A stretch of 64,000 nt of DNA from Fulverythrobacter ferritrahens (GCF_020539485.1 NZ_JACDXU010000001.1:1633766-1697765), one strand, 5' to 3'; counted from the stretch's first letter, positions 53,121 through 63,100 are shown. Made by a program: numbers and translations. The notes: a model not told the origin generated them from the sequence alone.

Positions 53121-54131
53121 TCAGCTGTAACGGTAGGGGTTCTTGTCGATCGTGGTCGTCCCGCGCGTCTGGTTGCAGAGGAATACCGTGCCCGTGAAAT
53201 AGATGCCCGGCTCAGTGATCGTCTTTGCGTATTCGAAGGCTTCGCGCAGTTGGGCGACAGTCATCTCCACTGGGGCCTCATCGGGCTGCCAGGTCATGCC
53301 GTAGGCATAATCCTCACCGGTGTTGCTGATCTCCACGTGGCAGCCCATCACATGGGTTACCGGATGGGTGTCGCAAAAATCGATCAAGCGCTTCATGCTG
53401 TCGAACCACGGCTGCCAGAAACTGATGTAGCAGCGCCCCCGATAAAACATGTCCCCGGTGTAGAGAATCTGGGTATAGGTATCGTAATAGGCGAATTCGG
53501 ACACCACATGACCGGGCGATCCCCAGATCAGGATTTCCCGCCCGCCCAGATCCAGCGTCACCCGTTCTTCAGGGAAATTGGTCATACCCCAGAAGCCGAC
53601 CATCTCCTCATGGGTCAGCCCCATATAGCGAGTGTTCGGCCGATCCGCGAACTGGTTGACCGCCGCGTAATGGTCTGCATGCAGATGGCTGAAGGCGACC
53701 AGCAACTCAAGGCTGGCAGGGTCACGGTCATTACGACGGCACCATTCCTCGATGCACTGATCGACCACCCCGCGCAGATCCCAGTCGTTACGCAGCTGGA
53801 CGAAACCTTCATCCAGCAGCAGGACGCGATCATTGCCGAAATAGAGCGGGGCGAAGGGCGCCTCGTAACTGTAGGCCTTGTTCTGCCGCAGGATCGCCGT
53901 GTGCGGATTGTACCAATGGACCTGCACCGGAGGATCGGTGTTGTCCATGCAGGAGGACGATCCGCAAATCCACTTCGGCGGAAAGTTGCCCGGCGCGGGC
54001 AGATTGCTCTTGAAATCAATGGGCGCCCCACCGGTGGCAGCGGAGGCGGAATTGGCGAACGAGGCCAGCCCGGCGCCTGACAGGGGAACTGCGGCCAGGG
54101 CATTATATGCGAGGAAAGTACGACGATCCAT
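53121..54131 (-). CDS. Metallo-beta-lactamase-fold hydrolase, exported
   Basis: 336 aa with a twin-Arg-like signal (DRRTFLAYNALAAVPL). The zinc motif HLHADH (149-154) is intact, followed by GSPGHV (His), YTGDMF (bridging Asp) and MGCHVE (His), so a full dinuclear site is expected. Two Cys before the fold (WICGSSSCMDN). Substrate unknown; the family includes lactonases, thioesterases and sulfatases. A paralogue with a damaged metal site lies 26 bases upstream in the same operon. Confidence 0.9.
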   Translation of the reverse strand: MDRRTFLAYNALAAVPLSGAGLASFANSASAATGGAPIDFKSNLPAPGNFPPKWICGSSSCMDNTDPPVQVHWYNPHTAILRQNKAYSYEAPFAPLYFGNDRVLLLDEGFVQLRNDWDLRGVVDQCIEEWCRRNDRDPASLELLVAFSHLHADHYAAVNQFADRPNTRYMGLTHEEMVGFWGMTNFPEERVTLDLGGREILIWGSPGHVVSEFAYYDTYTQILYTGDMFYRGRCYISFWQPWFDSMKRLIDFCDTHPVTHVMGCHVEISNTGEDYAYGMTWQPDEAPVEMTVAQLREAFEYAKTITEPGIYFTGTVFLCNQTRGTTTIDKNPYRYS

Positions 54132-54157
54132 GATGCTCTCTTCTCCCGAAAGGCGCG

Positions 54158-55246
54158 TCAGAAGGGGCGCGGAGCGTTGATGTTGGGCACGCCCTCGGGC
54201 CAGACCTGCGTTCGCTGATCAGGGCTGACGCCATTGAAGAGCACGAAATCCGGCCGGATGAGCATCATGTCCTTGCCCTGGACTTCCCGGCCATATTTGA
54301 TGGCCTCGTCGATCAGAGCAGGCTCCATCTCCAGCAGGCGTTCATAGGGTTTGTAGGTCGCGAACCGCGCGTAATATTTGCCCGGCACGAACATCATCTC
54401 GATATGGCCGCCCAATATCCATTTGACCGGCCTCTCTGCCACGAAGGACTTGAGCCTTTCGAGCGAGGCGACGAAATCGCGGTCATTGCCGATATTGATC
54501 TTGCCGGGGAACAGCAGGTCGCCGGTGAAGAGGAAATCGCAATAGGGATCGTAGAACGTCACCCCATCCTTGTGGGTTCCCGGCGTAGGGATGACCTCGA
54601 TCAGGCGATCTCCCAGATCGATCGTGCCCCTGCCCGCCGGCCAGCTGCCTGCCAACCCATAGAAACCTTTCATCGCACCAAGCGGCTTCGGCACAATCAC
54701 CGTGTCCGGCCGCCCGGCGAATTGCACCAGCCCCTGGTTCTGCGCGATGTCCTCACCAGATGTCAGGGCGACGGTCAGAGGAACCCGGCTGCGTCCGCGC
54801 GCCTGCCCCCAGCGCGCGATGATCGCATCCACTGTCTTGCGTAGCGGATAATGATCGGCGTTCGCGGTGGCCCCGCTATCGATCAGCAAGGCACCCTTGT
54901 TGCCGAACAGAAGATAGGTGAACGGAGCTTCCCAATGCACGCAGACGTTCTGGCGCAGGACGAAGGTGTCCTCGTTATATTGCACCACCTGCACGCGGGG
55001 ATCGCGATTTTTGGCCGCGATATTGGAGCCATATGTCCAGCGAAAGGCCAGATTACCGGCCGCGGGCCCCTCGCAGCTGTACTCGTGGACCACAGGACCT
55101 TTGCGGTGCAGCGGCACCGCGCTGTCCGTGTTGCGGGCACCCGGGGGATTAAATCCCAGATCGGGATTACCGTTGGGATATGCCCGCGCGGTGGCGGACT
55201 GGGGATTACCGGACAATGCGGGGTTATAAGTCGGGCTTTGCGGCAT
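54158..55246 (-). CDS. Metallo-beta-lactamase-fold protein with degenerate metal site
   Basis: 362 aa, same domain layout as the downstream paralogue (RVQVVQYNEDTFVLRQN matches VQVHWYNPHTAILRQN). Where HxHxDH should stand the chain reads TSGEDIAQN (162-170), so site-1 ligands are gone, while later ligands remain: PTPGTHKDG, FTGDLLFPG, GGHIEM. No N-terminal signal peptide is visible. Either a non-hydrolytic partner of the paralogue or an enzyme with altered metal use. Confidence 0.85.
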   Translation of the reverse strand: MPQSPTYNPALSGNPQSATARAYPNGNPDLGFNPPGARNTDSAVPLHRKGPVVHEYSCEGPAAGNLAFRWTYGSNIAAKNRDPRVQVVQYNEDTFVLRQNVCVHWEAPFTYLLFGNKGALLIDSGATANADHYPLRKTVDAIIARWGQARGRSRVPLTVALTSGEDIAQNQGLVQFAGRPDTVIVPKPLGAMKGFYGLAGSWPAGRGTIDLGDRLIEVIPTPGTHKDGVTFYDPYCDFLFTGDLLFPGKINIGNDRDFVASLERLKSFVAERPVKWILGGHIEMMFVPGKYYARFATYKPYERLLEMEPALIDEAIKYGREVQGKDMMLIRPDFVLFNGVSPDQRTQVWPEGVPNINAPRPF

Positions 55247-55367
55247 CGAAATCCCTCAAAACGGCTGCGGATGCAGCCTTGAACGAACCCTTCGATGCAC
55301 GCCCTCCCAGACGTCGCGATCTGCCGGTCGGAAGACGATCCGGCCCGCGAGGCAATGATCATATGGA

Positions 55368-55393
55368 TATTACAAACTATATCAATGGTAATA
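55368..55393 (+). promoter_or_regulatory. Dyad TATTAC-N14-GTAATA, candidate operator for the NikR-like regulator
   Basis: Perfect 6-bp inverted half-sites (55368-55373, 55388-55393) 62 bases before the transporter start. NikR-family regulators bind spaced dyads (E. coli: GTATGA-N16-TCATAC). A near-identical dyad with the same spacing precedes the regulator gene itself (58141-58166). Confidence 0.7.
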
Positions 55394-55454
55394 ATTTGCC
55401 GATAGACAAGGCCCAGCTTTGCGGCAATGCTGCATGTGCGAAAGGAGTCGAATC

Positions 55455-56540
55455 ATGCTCAAGGGAATCCGCACCGCGGGAAGAATTGCACTGATAGCTT
55501 GCGCCCTGCTGGTTGCGTCGTGCTCGCCCTCTGCGACCGAAGCACCGGAACCGAAGACCGAATTCAACATCGGCTGGTCGATTTATGCGGGCTGGATGCC
55601 CTGGCCCTATGCCCAACAATCCGGCATCGTGAAGAAGTGGGCCGACAAATACGGCCTCAAGATCAATTTCGTGCAAGTGAACGACTATGTCGAATCCGTG
55701 AACCAGTACACAGCTGGCAAGTTCGATGGTGTGACCGTCGCCAACATGGATGCGCTCACCATTCCCGCCGCCGGGGGCAAGGATACCAGCGCGATCATCG
55801 TGGGCGACTATTCCAACGGCAATGACGGCATCCTGCTCAAAGGCGGGGACAATCTCGCGGCGATCAAGGGGCGGCAGGTGAACCTCGTCGAGCTTTCCGT
55901 CTCGCACTATCTGCTCGCGCGCGGCCTTGAATCCATCAACCTGCCGATGACTGCGGTGAAGACGGTCAACACCTCTGATGCCGACATCGCCGGTGCCTTT
56001 ACATCCCCGGACGTTAACGCAGCGGTTGCCTGGAACCCGCAGCTTTCGGCAATGAAGGCCACCCCGGGTGCCAAGCTGGTGTTCAGTTCCGCCGATATCC
56101 CGGGCGAGATTCTGGACCTTCTGGTCGTCGATACCGAAACGCTCAAGGCCAATCCCAACCTGGGCAAGGCCCTCGCCGGCATCTGGTATGAGACGATGGC
56201 GCTGCTGCAGCGTCAGGATGCCGAAGGAAAGGCCGCGCGGGCGGCTATGGCGAAGCTGGCCGGCGCCACTCCCGAGGAATTCGATAGCCAGTTGAGCACC
56301 ACCTATCTCTACGCAGACCCGAAGGCGGCTGTGGCGGCGACATCTTCCCCCGCTCTCATCACCACGATGACCCGTGTGCGGGACTTCAGCTTTGCAAACG
56401 GGCTGTTCGGCCAGGGTGCCAAGTCTGCCGACGCAATCGGCATGTCCTTCCCCGGCGACAAGACACTGGGCGATCCGGGTCATGTCACTCTGCGCTTCGA
56501 TGCAACCTTCATGCAGATGGCCGCGGATGGTAAGCTTTGA
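55455..56540 (+). CDS. ABC transporter substrate-binding lipoprotein, urea/guanidine carboxylase-associated
   Basis: 361 aa from ATG 55455 (AAAGGAG upstream). Lipobox LLVASC. NMT1/TauA-type periplasmic binding fold: EFNIGWSIYAGWMPWPYAQQ, FDGVTVANMDALTIPAAGGK, DYSNGNDGILLKGG, SDADIAGAFTSPDVNAAVAW. This branch is the one usually encoded with carboxylases annotated as urea carboxylase and their DUF1989 partners. First gene of a seven-gene plus-strand run. Ligand urea, guanidine or a related amidine (inference). Confidence 0.9.
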   Translation: MLKGIRTAGRIALIACALLVASCSPSATEAPEPKTEFNIGWSIYAGWMPWPYAQQSGIVKKWADKYGLKINFVQVNDYVESVNQYTAGKFDGVTVANMDALTIPAAGGKDTSAIIVGDYSNGNDGILLKGGDNLAAIKGRQVNLVELSVSHYLLARGLESINLPMTAVKTVNTSDADIAGAFTSPDVNAAVAWNPQLSAMKATPGAKLVFSSADIPGEILDLLVVDTETLKANPNLGKALAGIWYETMALLQRQDAEGKAARAAMAKLAGATPEEFDSQLSTTYLYADPKAAVAATSSPALITTMTRVRDFSFANGLFGQGAKSADAIGMSFPGDKTLGDPGHVTLRFDATFMQMAADGKL

Positions 56541-56570
56541 AAGGGTAGAAGCTAGCAGAAATCAGAACAT

Positions 56571-57386
56571 ATGCGCTGGGTGAACCGCCGCGTTCGGCGT
56601 GGTAACAGTATCGCATTGGGCGCGATCCCCATCGCGGCCCTGCTGTTGCTCTATCTCGTGCTCGCGGCGGGTCGCCACGCAGCCAATCCGAATGACAAGA
56701 TCCTGCCCCTTCCCGGGGCTATGGCAGAGGCAATGGCAGCGCTGCTGTTCCAGCCTGACCAGCTCTCCGGGAAGCTGCTGTTCTGGGCAGATACATTCGC
56801 CAGTCTGCAGCGACTGGGACTTGGCCTCGGGATCTCCACACTTTCGGCATTGCTGGTCGGGCTGTTGCTGGGAGTGCTCCCCCCGGTGCGAGCGACGTTC
56901 GGGCCGCTGGTGACCGCAATCGCAGTTGTGCCGCCCATCGCCCTGCTGCCAATCCTGTTCATCGCCTTCGGCCTGGGGGAGACATCGAAAGTGGCCCTGA
57001 TCGTTATCGGGATCGCGCCATTCATGATCAGGGACATCGCTGCCCATGTCGCTGCCCTGCCGAAGGAACAGATAGCCAAGGCCCAGACACTTGGCGCCAG
57101 CAGCTGGCAATTGATGCTGCGCGTTGCCCTGCCGCAAGCGATGCCTCGCCTGATACAGGCAGTACGTCTCTCGCTCGGCCCCGCCTGGGTGTTCCTGATC
57201 TCAGCCGAGGCAATCGCATCCGACATCGGGCTGGGTTATCGCATCTTCCTCGTTCGGCGCTATCTCTCGATGGACGTCATTCTCCCCTATGTTGCATGGA
57301 TCGCCCTGCTGGCCGTGTCGATGGACTTCCTTCTGACCTGGTCCAGCCGCCGTCTGTACCCCTGGGCACACGGAGCAGGCCATTGA
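56571..57386 (+). CDS. ABC transporter permease
   Basis: 271 aa with six predicted helices, TauC/SsuC-type. The EAA loop is visible (AKAQTLGASSWQLMLRVALP, with the Gly of the G-rich motif). Forms the membrane channel for the binding protein and ATPase on either side. The ATPase start TTG overlaps its stop by 4 bases. Confidence 0.92.
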   Translation: MRWVNRRVRRGNSIALGAIPIAALLLLYLVLAAGRHAANPNDKILPLPGAMAEAMAALLFQPDQLSGKLLFWADTFASLQRLGLGLGISTLSALLVGLLLGVLPPVRATFGPLVTAIAVVPPIALLPILFIAFGLGETSKVALIVIGIAPFMIRDIAAHVAALPKEQIAKAQTLGASSWQLMLRVALPQAMPRLIQAVRLSLGPAWVFLISAEAIASDIGLGYRIFLVRRYLSMDVILPYVAWIALLAVSMDFLLTWSSRRLYPWAHGAGH

Positions 57387-58171
57387 GCGCCCTCCTGAGC
57401 CTCCGCAACGTCTGGGTCGAATATGGCGAAAAGGTCGTTCTCGAAGACGTGAAACTCGATATCGCGGCGGGTTCCTTCGTCTCGATCATCGGGCCATCGG
57501 GTGCAGGCAAGAGCAGCCTGCTGCGCGTCATTCTCGGGCAGGAGACGCCAACTCGCGGGACAATCCTGCTGGATGACGAACCCCTGACCCCGGAATGCGG
57601 ACCGGATCGCGGCGTGGTGTTTCAACGCTACTCCGTGTTTCCGCATCTCTCCGCACTGGGCAATACGGTGTTCGGCCTCGAATGCGCGCAAGCACCTTTC
57701 ACTGCTCGCCTGTTCGGAAAAAAGCGCCAGGCGGCAATTGCCGAAGCGGAAGAAATGCTGGCAGCCGTGGGGCTCGGCGATAGCCTGCATCTGTATCCGG
57801 CCGAGATGTCGGGCGGCATGCAACAACGCCTCGCTATCGCCCAGGCCCTGGTCAAGCGCCCTCGCATCCTCTTGCTCGACGAGCCCTTCGGCGCTCTCGA
57901 CCCGGGGATCAGAGCGGACATGCATGCGTTAATCACCCGGCTATGGCGCGACTATTCGCTCACCGTCGTCATGGTCACTCACGACATCAAGGAGGCTTTC
58001 TCACTGGGAACACGCGTACTGACACTGGATAAACGCCGCCACGATCCCCACGCCCCGCATCGCTTCGGCGCTACGGCGGTGTATGATCTGCAACTGACCA
58101 AGCCCAAGCCTGGTTGCACCGACAAGGATGATGACGGCAGTATTACGATTGACAAAATTAATAATAATTGA
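57383..58171 (+). CDS. ABC transporter ATP-binding protein
   Basis: 262 aa starting at a TTG (57383) overlapping the permease TGA, with GGAG about 10 bases upstream; no ATG or GTG near the true N-terminus. Walker A GPSGAGKS (37-44), Q-loop VVFQRYSVFPHL, signature MSGGMQQRLAIAQAL, Walker B ILLLDEP, switch His in MVTHD. The C-terminal ~30 residues end in an AT-rich stretch encoding KDDDGSITIDKINNN, whose codons overlap the second candidate operator (58141-58166). Confidence 0.92.
   Translation: MSALLSLRNVWVEYGEKVVLEDVKLDIAAGSFVSIIGPSGAGKSSLLRVILGQETPTRGTILLDDEPLTPECGPDRGVVFQRYSVFPHLSALGNTVFGLECAQAPFTARLFGKKRQAAIAEAEEMLAAVGLGDSLHLYPAEMSGGMQQRLAIAQALVKRPRILLLDEPFGALDPGIRADMHALITRLWRDYSLTVVMVTHDIKEAFSLGTRVLTLDKRRHDPHAPHRFGATAVYDLQLTKPKPGCTDKDDDGSITIDKINNN
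58141..58166 (+). promoter_or_regulatory. Dyad TATTAC-N14-ATAATA, second candidate operator
   Basis: Same half-site and identical spacing as the dyad at 55368, one mismatch in the second arm (ATAATA for GTAATA); shared sequence continues as TAATAATT after both. It ends 17 bases before the regulator start and lies within the ATPase 3' coding end, suggesting autoregulation. Confidence 0.65.
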
Positions 58172-58183
58172 GAGTACAGCAGG

Positions 58184-58684
58184 ATGAGCACGGACCCTAC
58201 CAGTCTCGCCCGACTCAGCATGAGTCTGCCGGCAGAACTGTCTCGCCAATTGGACATGATGGTTGAAGAACGCGGGCTTCCTTCGCGTTCGCAGCTAATC
58301 GCAGAATTGATCCGCCATGCCTTGGCGGAGCACGAGGCATTGACCCGCCCCGAGAACATGCTCGCGGGCACAATTACCCTGGTCTATCGCGGCAATCGTG
58401 GCCGTGTGCGGCAACAGCTTGCGGAAACGCAGGTGGATTACCTGAAGGAAATAATCTCTTCGCAGCATGTCTTCCTGGAGGATGACCAGTCGCTCGAAGT
58501 CTTACTGGTGCAAGGTCCGGCCACGCGCCTGAAGGCCCTGTGCGACTCTCTGCGCGGCATTCGTGGAGTGCATCAGTTGCAGCTGGTCACCACCACTGCC
58601 CTGCTTCCGCCTCTGCATGAGCTGGACGGGCTGGACGATGCCTCTGGCAGCAAGGGTGCCGTGGAGAAGGAAGCCGCTGCATGA
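58184..58684 (+). CDS. NikR-family ribbon-helix-helix regulator lacking the nickel site
   Basis: 166 aa. N-terminal ribbon-helix-helix (LARLSMSLPAELSRQLDMMV, RSQLIAELIRHAL) and a C-terminal ACT-like domain. Aligned without gaps to E. coli NikR from TQH76 to C95, this protein has TQV (V84), HVF (H95, F97) and S103, so ligands H76, H89 and C95 are replaced by Val, Phe and Ser and only H87 is kept. It cannot bind nickel in the known square-planar way. Located inside the carboxylase operon with matching dyads upstream; the effector is probably a pathway metabolite (inference). A C-terminal ~25-residue tail is extra. Confidence 0.85.
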   Translation: MSTDPTSLARLSMSLPAELSRQLDMMVEERGLPSRSQLIAELIRHALAEHEALTRPENMLAGTITLVYRGNRGRVRQQLAETQVDYLKEIISSQHVFLEDDQSLEVLLVQGPATRLKALCDSLRGIRGVHQLQLVTTTALLPPLHELDGLDDASGSKGAVEKEAAA

Positions 58685-59505
58685 ATGCCATTCTTGCCGA
58701 TCCAATGGCCGCGCGCGACCATGCGCGCGCAATGGCCGGCACCGTGGTGGATACCATGCCGGTAATCCCCCCCGTCGCGAGTGATCTTCCGGCCGAAGTT
58801 TCGGCGGATGATCTTGTGTGGGAAGAGACGATCGCTGCGGGTGGTTATGCCACCCGCAGACTGGCCCGCGGCACGCGCCTGCGGCTGATCGATCTTGAGG
58901 GCGATGCCTGCGCATCGATGCTGATCTACAATGCCGAAATGCCGACGGAACGGCTGAACGTTGCCGACACGGTGAAGGTGCAATGGAACGCCTATCTGGG
59001 CGCAAGCAAGCTGCTGCTGTCCGACATGGGTCGCGTGCTGATGAGTATCCTGGCGGACAAAGCCGGCACCCATGATACGTTTTGTGGAACGTCAAACGCC
59101 GCGACCAATCAGGCCAAATATGGAGAAGGCCGCAACAGCGGCGCTTATCCCAACGGCCGTGATCGCCTGCTGCTCGGTTCGGCCAAGCACGGACTGCAGC
59201 GTCGCGATGTCCATCCTTGCGTCAACCTGTTCAAGGGCACGAAGATCGAGGCGGATGGTACCATCACGCCGCTGGTGGGCCCCTTCGAGGCAGGCCGCTC
59301 GATGATCCTGCGCGCGGAGATGGATGTCATCGCCGTCATCGCCAACTGCCCACACGTACTCGATCCGCGGGAGGAATGGTCCGTCACTCCACTGCGAGCG
59401 ACGGCCTGGCGCGGCCCCATCACGCCGGTTGACGATCCTGTCCGCATGGCAACGCCGGAAGGCTTGCGCGCCTTTCTGAACGTCGAAGACTATTTCCGCC
59501 GCTAG
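58681..59505 (+). CDS. DUF1989 protein, urea carboxylase-associated 1 / carboxyguanidine deiminase subunit
   Basis: 274 aa, start overlapping the regulator stop (ATGA). Motifs of the larger DUF1989 subunit: RLRLIDLEGDACASMLIYNA, HDTFCGTSNAATNQAKYG, RRDVHPCVNLFKG, and MDVIAVIANCPHVLDPRE. Such pairs, long annotated as urea carboxylase-associated proteins, have been shown in other bacteria to deiminate carboxyguanidine to allophanate. Cys and His in HDTFCG and VHPCVN are likely metal or active-site residues. Works with the next gene and the carboxylase. Confidence 0.9.
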   Translation: MNAILADPMAARDHARAMAGTVVDTMPVIPPVASDLPAEVSADDLVWEETIAAGGYATRRLARGTRLRLIDLEGDACASMLIYNAEMPTERLNVADTVKVQWNAYLGASKLLLSDMGRVLMSILADKAGTHDTFCGTSNAATNQAKYGEGRNSGAYPNGRDRLLLGSAKHGLQRRDVHPCVNLFKGTKIEADGTITPLVGPFEAGRSMILRAEMDVIAVIANCPHVLDPREEWSVTPLRATAWRGPITPVDDPVRMATPEGLRAFLNVEDYFRR

Positions 59506-59524
59506 GAAGGGAACACAGGCCGAA

Positions 59525-60160
59525 ATGACCACCGATCCGGACCTCGCAGGCCTTTCCGGCACTGTCGTTCACGACGAGATTGTCCCTGCACGAGCCCCGT
59601 GGCTCCACCATGTCGCGGCCGGCCAGACCCTCCGCATCGTTGATCTCGAAGGCAACCAGGCGGTCGACTTTCTGCTATATGCCGCTGCGGACGATGCCGA
59701 ACGCTACAGCGCACAGGATACCGTAGCCTCGCAGGGCAATTTGTTCCTGAAAGCGGGCACTGTCCTGCGATCGAATGAAGGACGCCCCATGATGACCATT
59801 GTGGGCACTTCCGTCGAATATCACGATACGATCGGCGGCGCCTGCTCCTGTGAATCCAATACCCTGCGCTATGGCCATCACACAAAATCTCAACATGCCT
59901 GTGTGGAGAATTTTCTCGAGGCCAACCTGCTGGAAGGTCGCGGCAAGCGCGACATGGTTTCGAACATCAATTTCTTCATGAACGTACCGGTCGAGGAAGA
60001 CGGTGCATTGGGTATCGTCGACGGCATCTCCGCGCCCGGCCTCACGGTCGATCTGCGTGCGGAAATGGATGTTATCGTCGTCGTTTCCAACTGCCCGCAG
60101 ATCAACAATCCCTGCAACGCCTTCAACCCCACGCCCGTTCGGATGATCGTTACGGCATGA
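59525..60160 (+). CDS. DUF1989 protein, urea carboxylase-associated 2 / carboxyguanidine deiminase subunit
   Basis: 211 aa. Shares the fold with the preceding gene: RIVDLEGNQAVDFLLYAAAD, YHDTIGGACSCESNTLRYGH, HACVENFLEANL, MDVIVVVSNCPQINNPCNAF. The two subunits form a heteromer in characterised cases. Stop overlaps the carboxylase start (ATGA), so deiminase and carboxylase are made together. Confidence 0.9.
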   Translation: MTTDPDLAGLSGTVVHDEIVPARAPWLHHVAAGQTLRIVDLEGNQAVDFLLYAAADDAERYSAQDTVASQGNLFLKAGTVLRSNEGRPMMTIVGTSVEYHDTIGGACSCESNTLRYGHHTKSQHACVENFLEANLLEGRGKRDMVSNINFFMNVPVEEDGALGIVDGISAPGLTVDLRAEMDVIVVVSNCPQINNPCNAFNPTPVRMIVTA

Positions 60161-63100
60161 CTTTCGATACAGTACTGGTCGCAAACCGGGGTGCTATCGC
60201 TACCCGGATCATCCGCACGCTGCGCCGCATGGGTCTGCGCTCGGTAGCAGTCTATTCAGAGGCGGATGTCGGTTCGCTTCACGTCTCGCAGGCGGATGTT
60301 GCGGCCTGCATCGGCCCTGCCCCCGCGGCGGAGAGCTATCTCAACATTGCCGCAATCCTCAAGGCGGCGAAGGACACTGGCGCGGGTGCGATTCATCCCG
60401 GCTACGGCTTCCTGGCTGAGAACACCGATTTCGCGGAAGCCTGCGCTGCTGCCGGGATCGTATTTATCGGTCCCACTTCAGAAAATATCCGAACCTTCGG
60501 CCTGAAGCACAGCGCCCGCGCCCTCGCGGCCGCGCATGGCGTGCCGTTGGCGCCCGGGACCGGCCTGCTGACGGATGAGGAGGAAGCGGCTCAAGCTGCT
60601 TGCGAAATCGGCTTCCCCGTCGTCCTGAAGGCGACGGCAGGCGGCGGCGGGATCGGCATGCGCATTTGCGAAAATGAAGCCGCGGTGCGCGAGGGTTTTG
60701 CCGCCGTTGCGCGTTTGGGCGAAGGAAATTTCGGCGATGCCGGTGTATTTCTGGAACGCTACATCGGCCGCGCGCGACACATTGAAGTACAGATTTTCGG
60801 CGACGGCGAAGGCCGCGTCATGCCTCTCGGCGAGCGAGACTGTTCACTACAGCGCCGCAACCAGAAAGTGGTGGAAGAGGCCCCTGCGCCGCTGCTGTCT
60901 GATGCCAAGCGAGGCGAACTGATCGATGCGGCCGTCCGATTGGGTGAGGCTGCGCACTATCGCTCCGCGGGGACAGTCGAATTCCTGTTTGATGCCGACC
61001 GCCAGGAATTCTTCTTCCTCGAAATGAACACCCGCCTGCAGGTCGAACATGGCGTCACCGAAGAGGTAATGGGCGTTGATCTGGTCGAATGGATGATCCG
61101 CGGCGCAGCGGGGGATTTTGACTTCCTCGATAGCGAGCCTCCAACGCCTCGGGGCCATTCGGTGCAGGTTCGCCTTTATGCCGAAGATCCTGCGCTCGAC
61201 TATCGCCCGACGGTCGGCACCCTTACCGCCGTCCACTTCCCACCGAATATTCGCGCGGAAAGCTGGTGCATGGCAGGCAGCACCGTCAGCGCCTGGTATG
61301 ATCCGATGTTGGCGAAGCTAATCGTCCACGCCTCTTCGCGTGACGCAGCCATATCTGCAATGCAGGCCGCTCTCGACGAAAGCCGTGTCGACGGCATTGA
61401 GACCAATCTGCGCTGGCTGCGGAACGTGGTCCGCAACGATAAATTCGCGAGTGGTGAAGTTTCTACCCGCCTGCTCGAAGTTGTCTCCTATAATCCCCGA
61501 AGCATTCGCGTGATCAGCGGCGGCACGGCCACCACCGTGCAGGACTGGCCGGGACGACAGGGTCTTTGGGCCATTGGCGTTCCGCCATCCGGCCCGATGG
61601 ATGATCGTTCCTTCCGGATCGGGAACCGCGTTCTTGGCAATCCTGAAGGCACGGCGGGCCTCGAAGTCACGGCCAGCGGGCCGACCCTGATGTTCAATGC
61701 CCCCGCACGCATCTGTATAACCGGTGCCGATTTCGGCGCCACTCTGGATGGCGTGTCGATTGAACGCGGCGTCGCGATCGACATAGCCGCTGGGCAGGCA
61801 CTCACCCTTGGAAGGGCGACAGGCGGGGGGATACGCGGCTATATCCTCGTTGCCGGCGGGTTGGACATTGCCCCCTATCTCGATAGCCGCAGCACCTTTG
61901 AATTGGGTCAGTTCGGCGGTCACGCCGCGCGGAGGCTACTTGCCGGCGACACGCTACACCTTGGCGCAGTAGATGCGGTAACGCCTGTTTTGCCGACACC
62001 CGCACCGGCTTTCGGCGAAACCTGGATTTTGCGCGTCCTCTATGGTCCGCACGGCGCACCCGAGTTCTTCACCGAAAGCGATATTACCTCCATCCTATCT
62101 GCTGAATGGCAGGTACACTACAACAGCAATCGCACGGGCGTTCGCCTGATCGGGCCGAAGCCTGAATGGGCGCGAAAGGATGGCGGGGAAGCGGGGCTAC
62201 ATCCCTCCAACATTCACGATAATCCCTATGCGGTCGGCGCCGTGGATTTCACCGGTGACATGCCCATCATCCTGGGGCCCGACGGCCCCTCCCTGGGCGG
62301 ATTCGTCTGCCCGTTTACGGTGATCGCTGCGGATCGCTGGAAAATCGGACAACTTTCACCCGATGACCGCCTGCGATTTATCCCCGTAACAGTCGAAGAC
62401 GCCGCAGCAGCCGATCTCGCGCCACCAGAATTTCCGGCCGGAGACATCGCCGCCCGTGATATAGCGACGCTATCCGCTATCCTCGCCGACATACCCGCTC
62501 AAGATGCACGGCCGCGCACTGTCTATCGCCAACAGGGTGACCGTAACATCCTGGTCGAATATGGGCCGATCGTCCTCGATATCGAACTTCGTATTCGCGT
62601 TCATGCATTGATGGCTGAGCTGGAGCGAATGAAGCTGCCTGGCGTAATTGACATCGTGCCCGGTATTCGCTCACTTCAGCTGCACTTTGATGGACGGGTG
62701 TTGAACCAGCGCGGTGCACTGGCAGCACTCATGCAGGCGGAAGAAGCCTTGGGCGATCTGGAAGATTTCTCGGCACCCTCCCGCATTGTCCACTTGCCGC
62801 TGAGTTGGCGCGATCCCGCCACAATCGAAACGATCGAAAAATATATGGGCGCAGTGCGCGACGATGCGCCATGGTGCCCTGACAATATCGAATTCATTCG
62901 GCGCATTAACGGCCTGCCCGATGCAGACGCGGTAGAAAAGCTGATCTTCGATGCAAGCTATCTCGTACTTGGCCTGGGAGACGTTTATCTCGGTGCCCCG
63001 GTAGCTACGCCAGTCGATCCCCGACATCGGCTCGTCACCACCAAGTACAATCCGGCGCGCACATGGACTCCCCAAAATGTCGTTGGCATCGGCGGCGCTT

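Noticed and set aside
55326..55345. Hairpin GGTCGGA-AGACGA-TCCGGCC as half of a guanidine-II (mini-ykkC) riboswitch
   Set aside because: The ACGA is not a tetraloop closed by a stable pair, and no second ACGR hairpin follows at the proper distance. No guanidine-I core was seen either.
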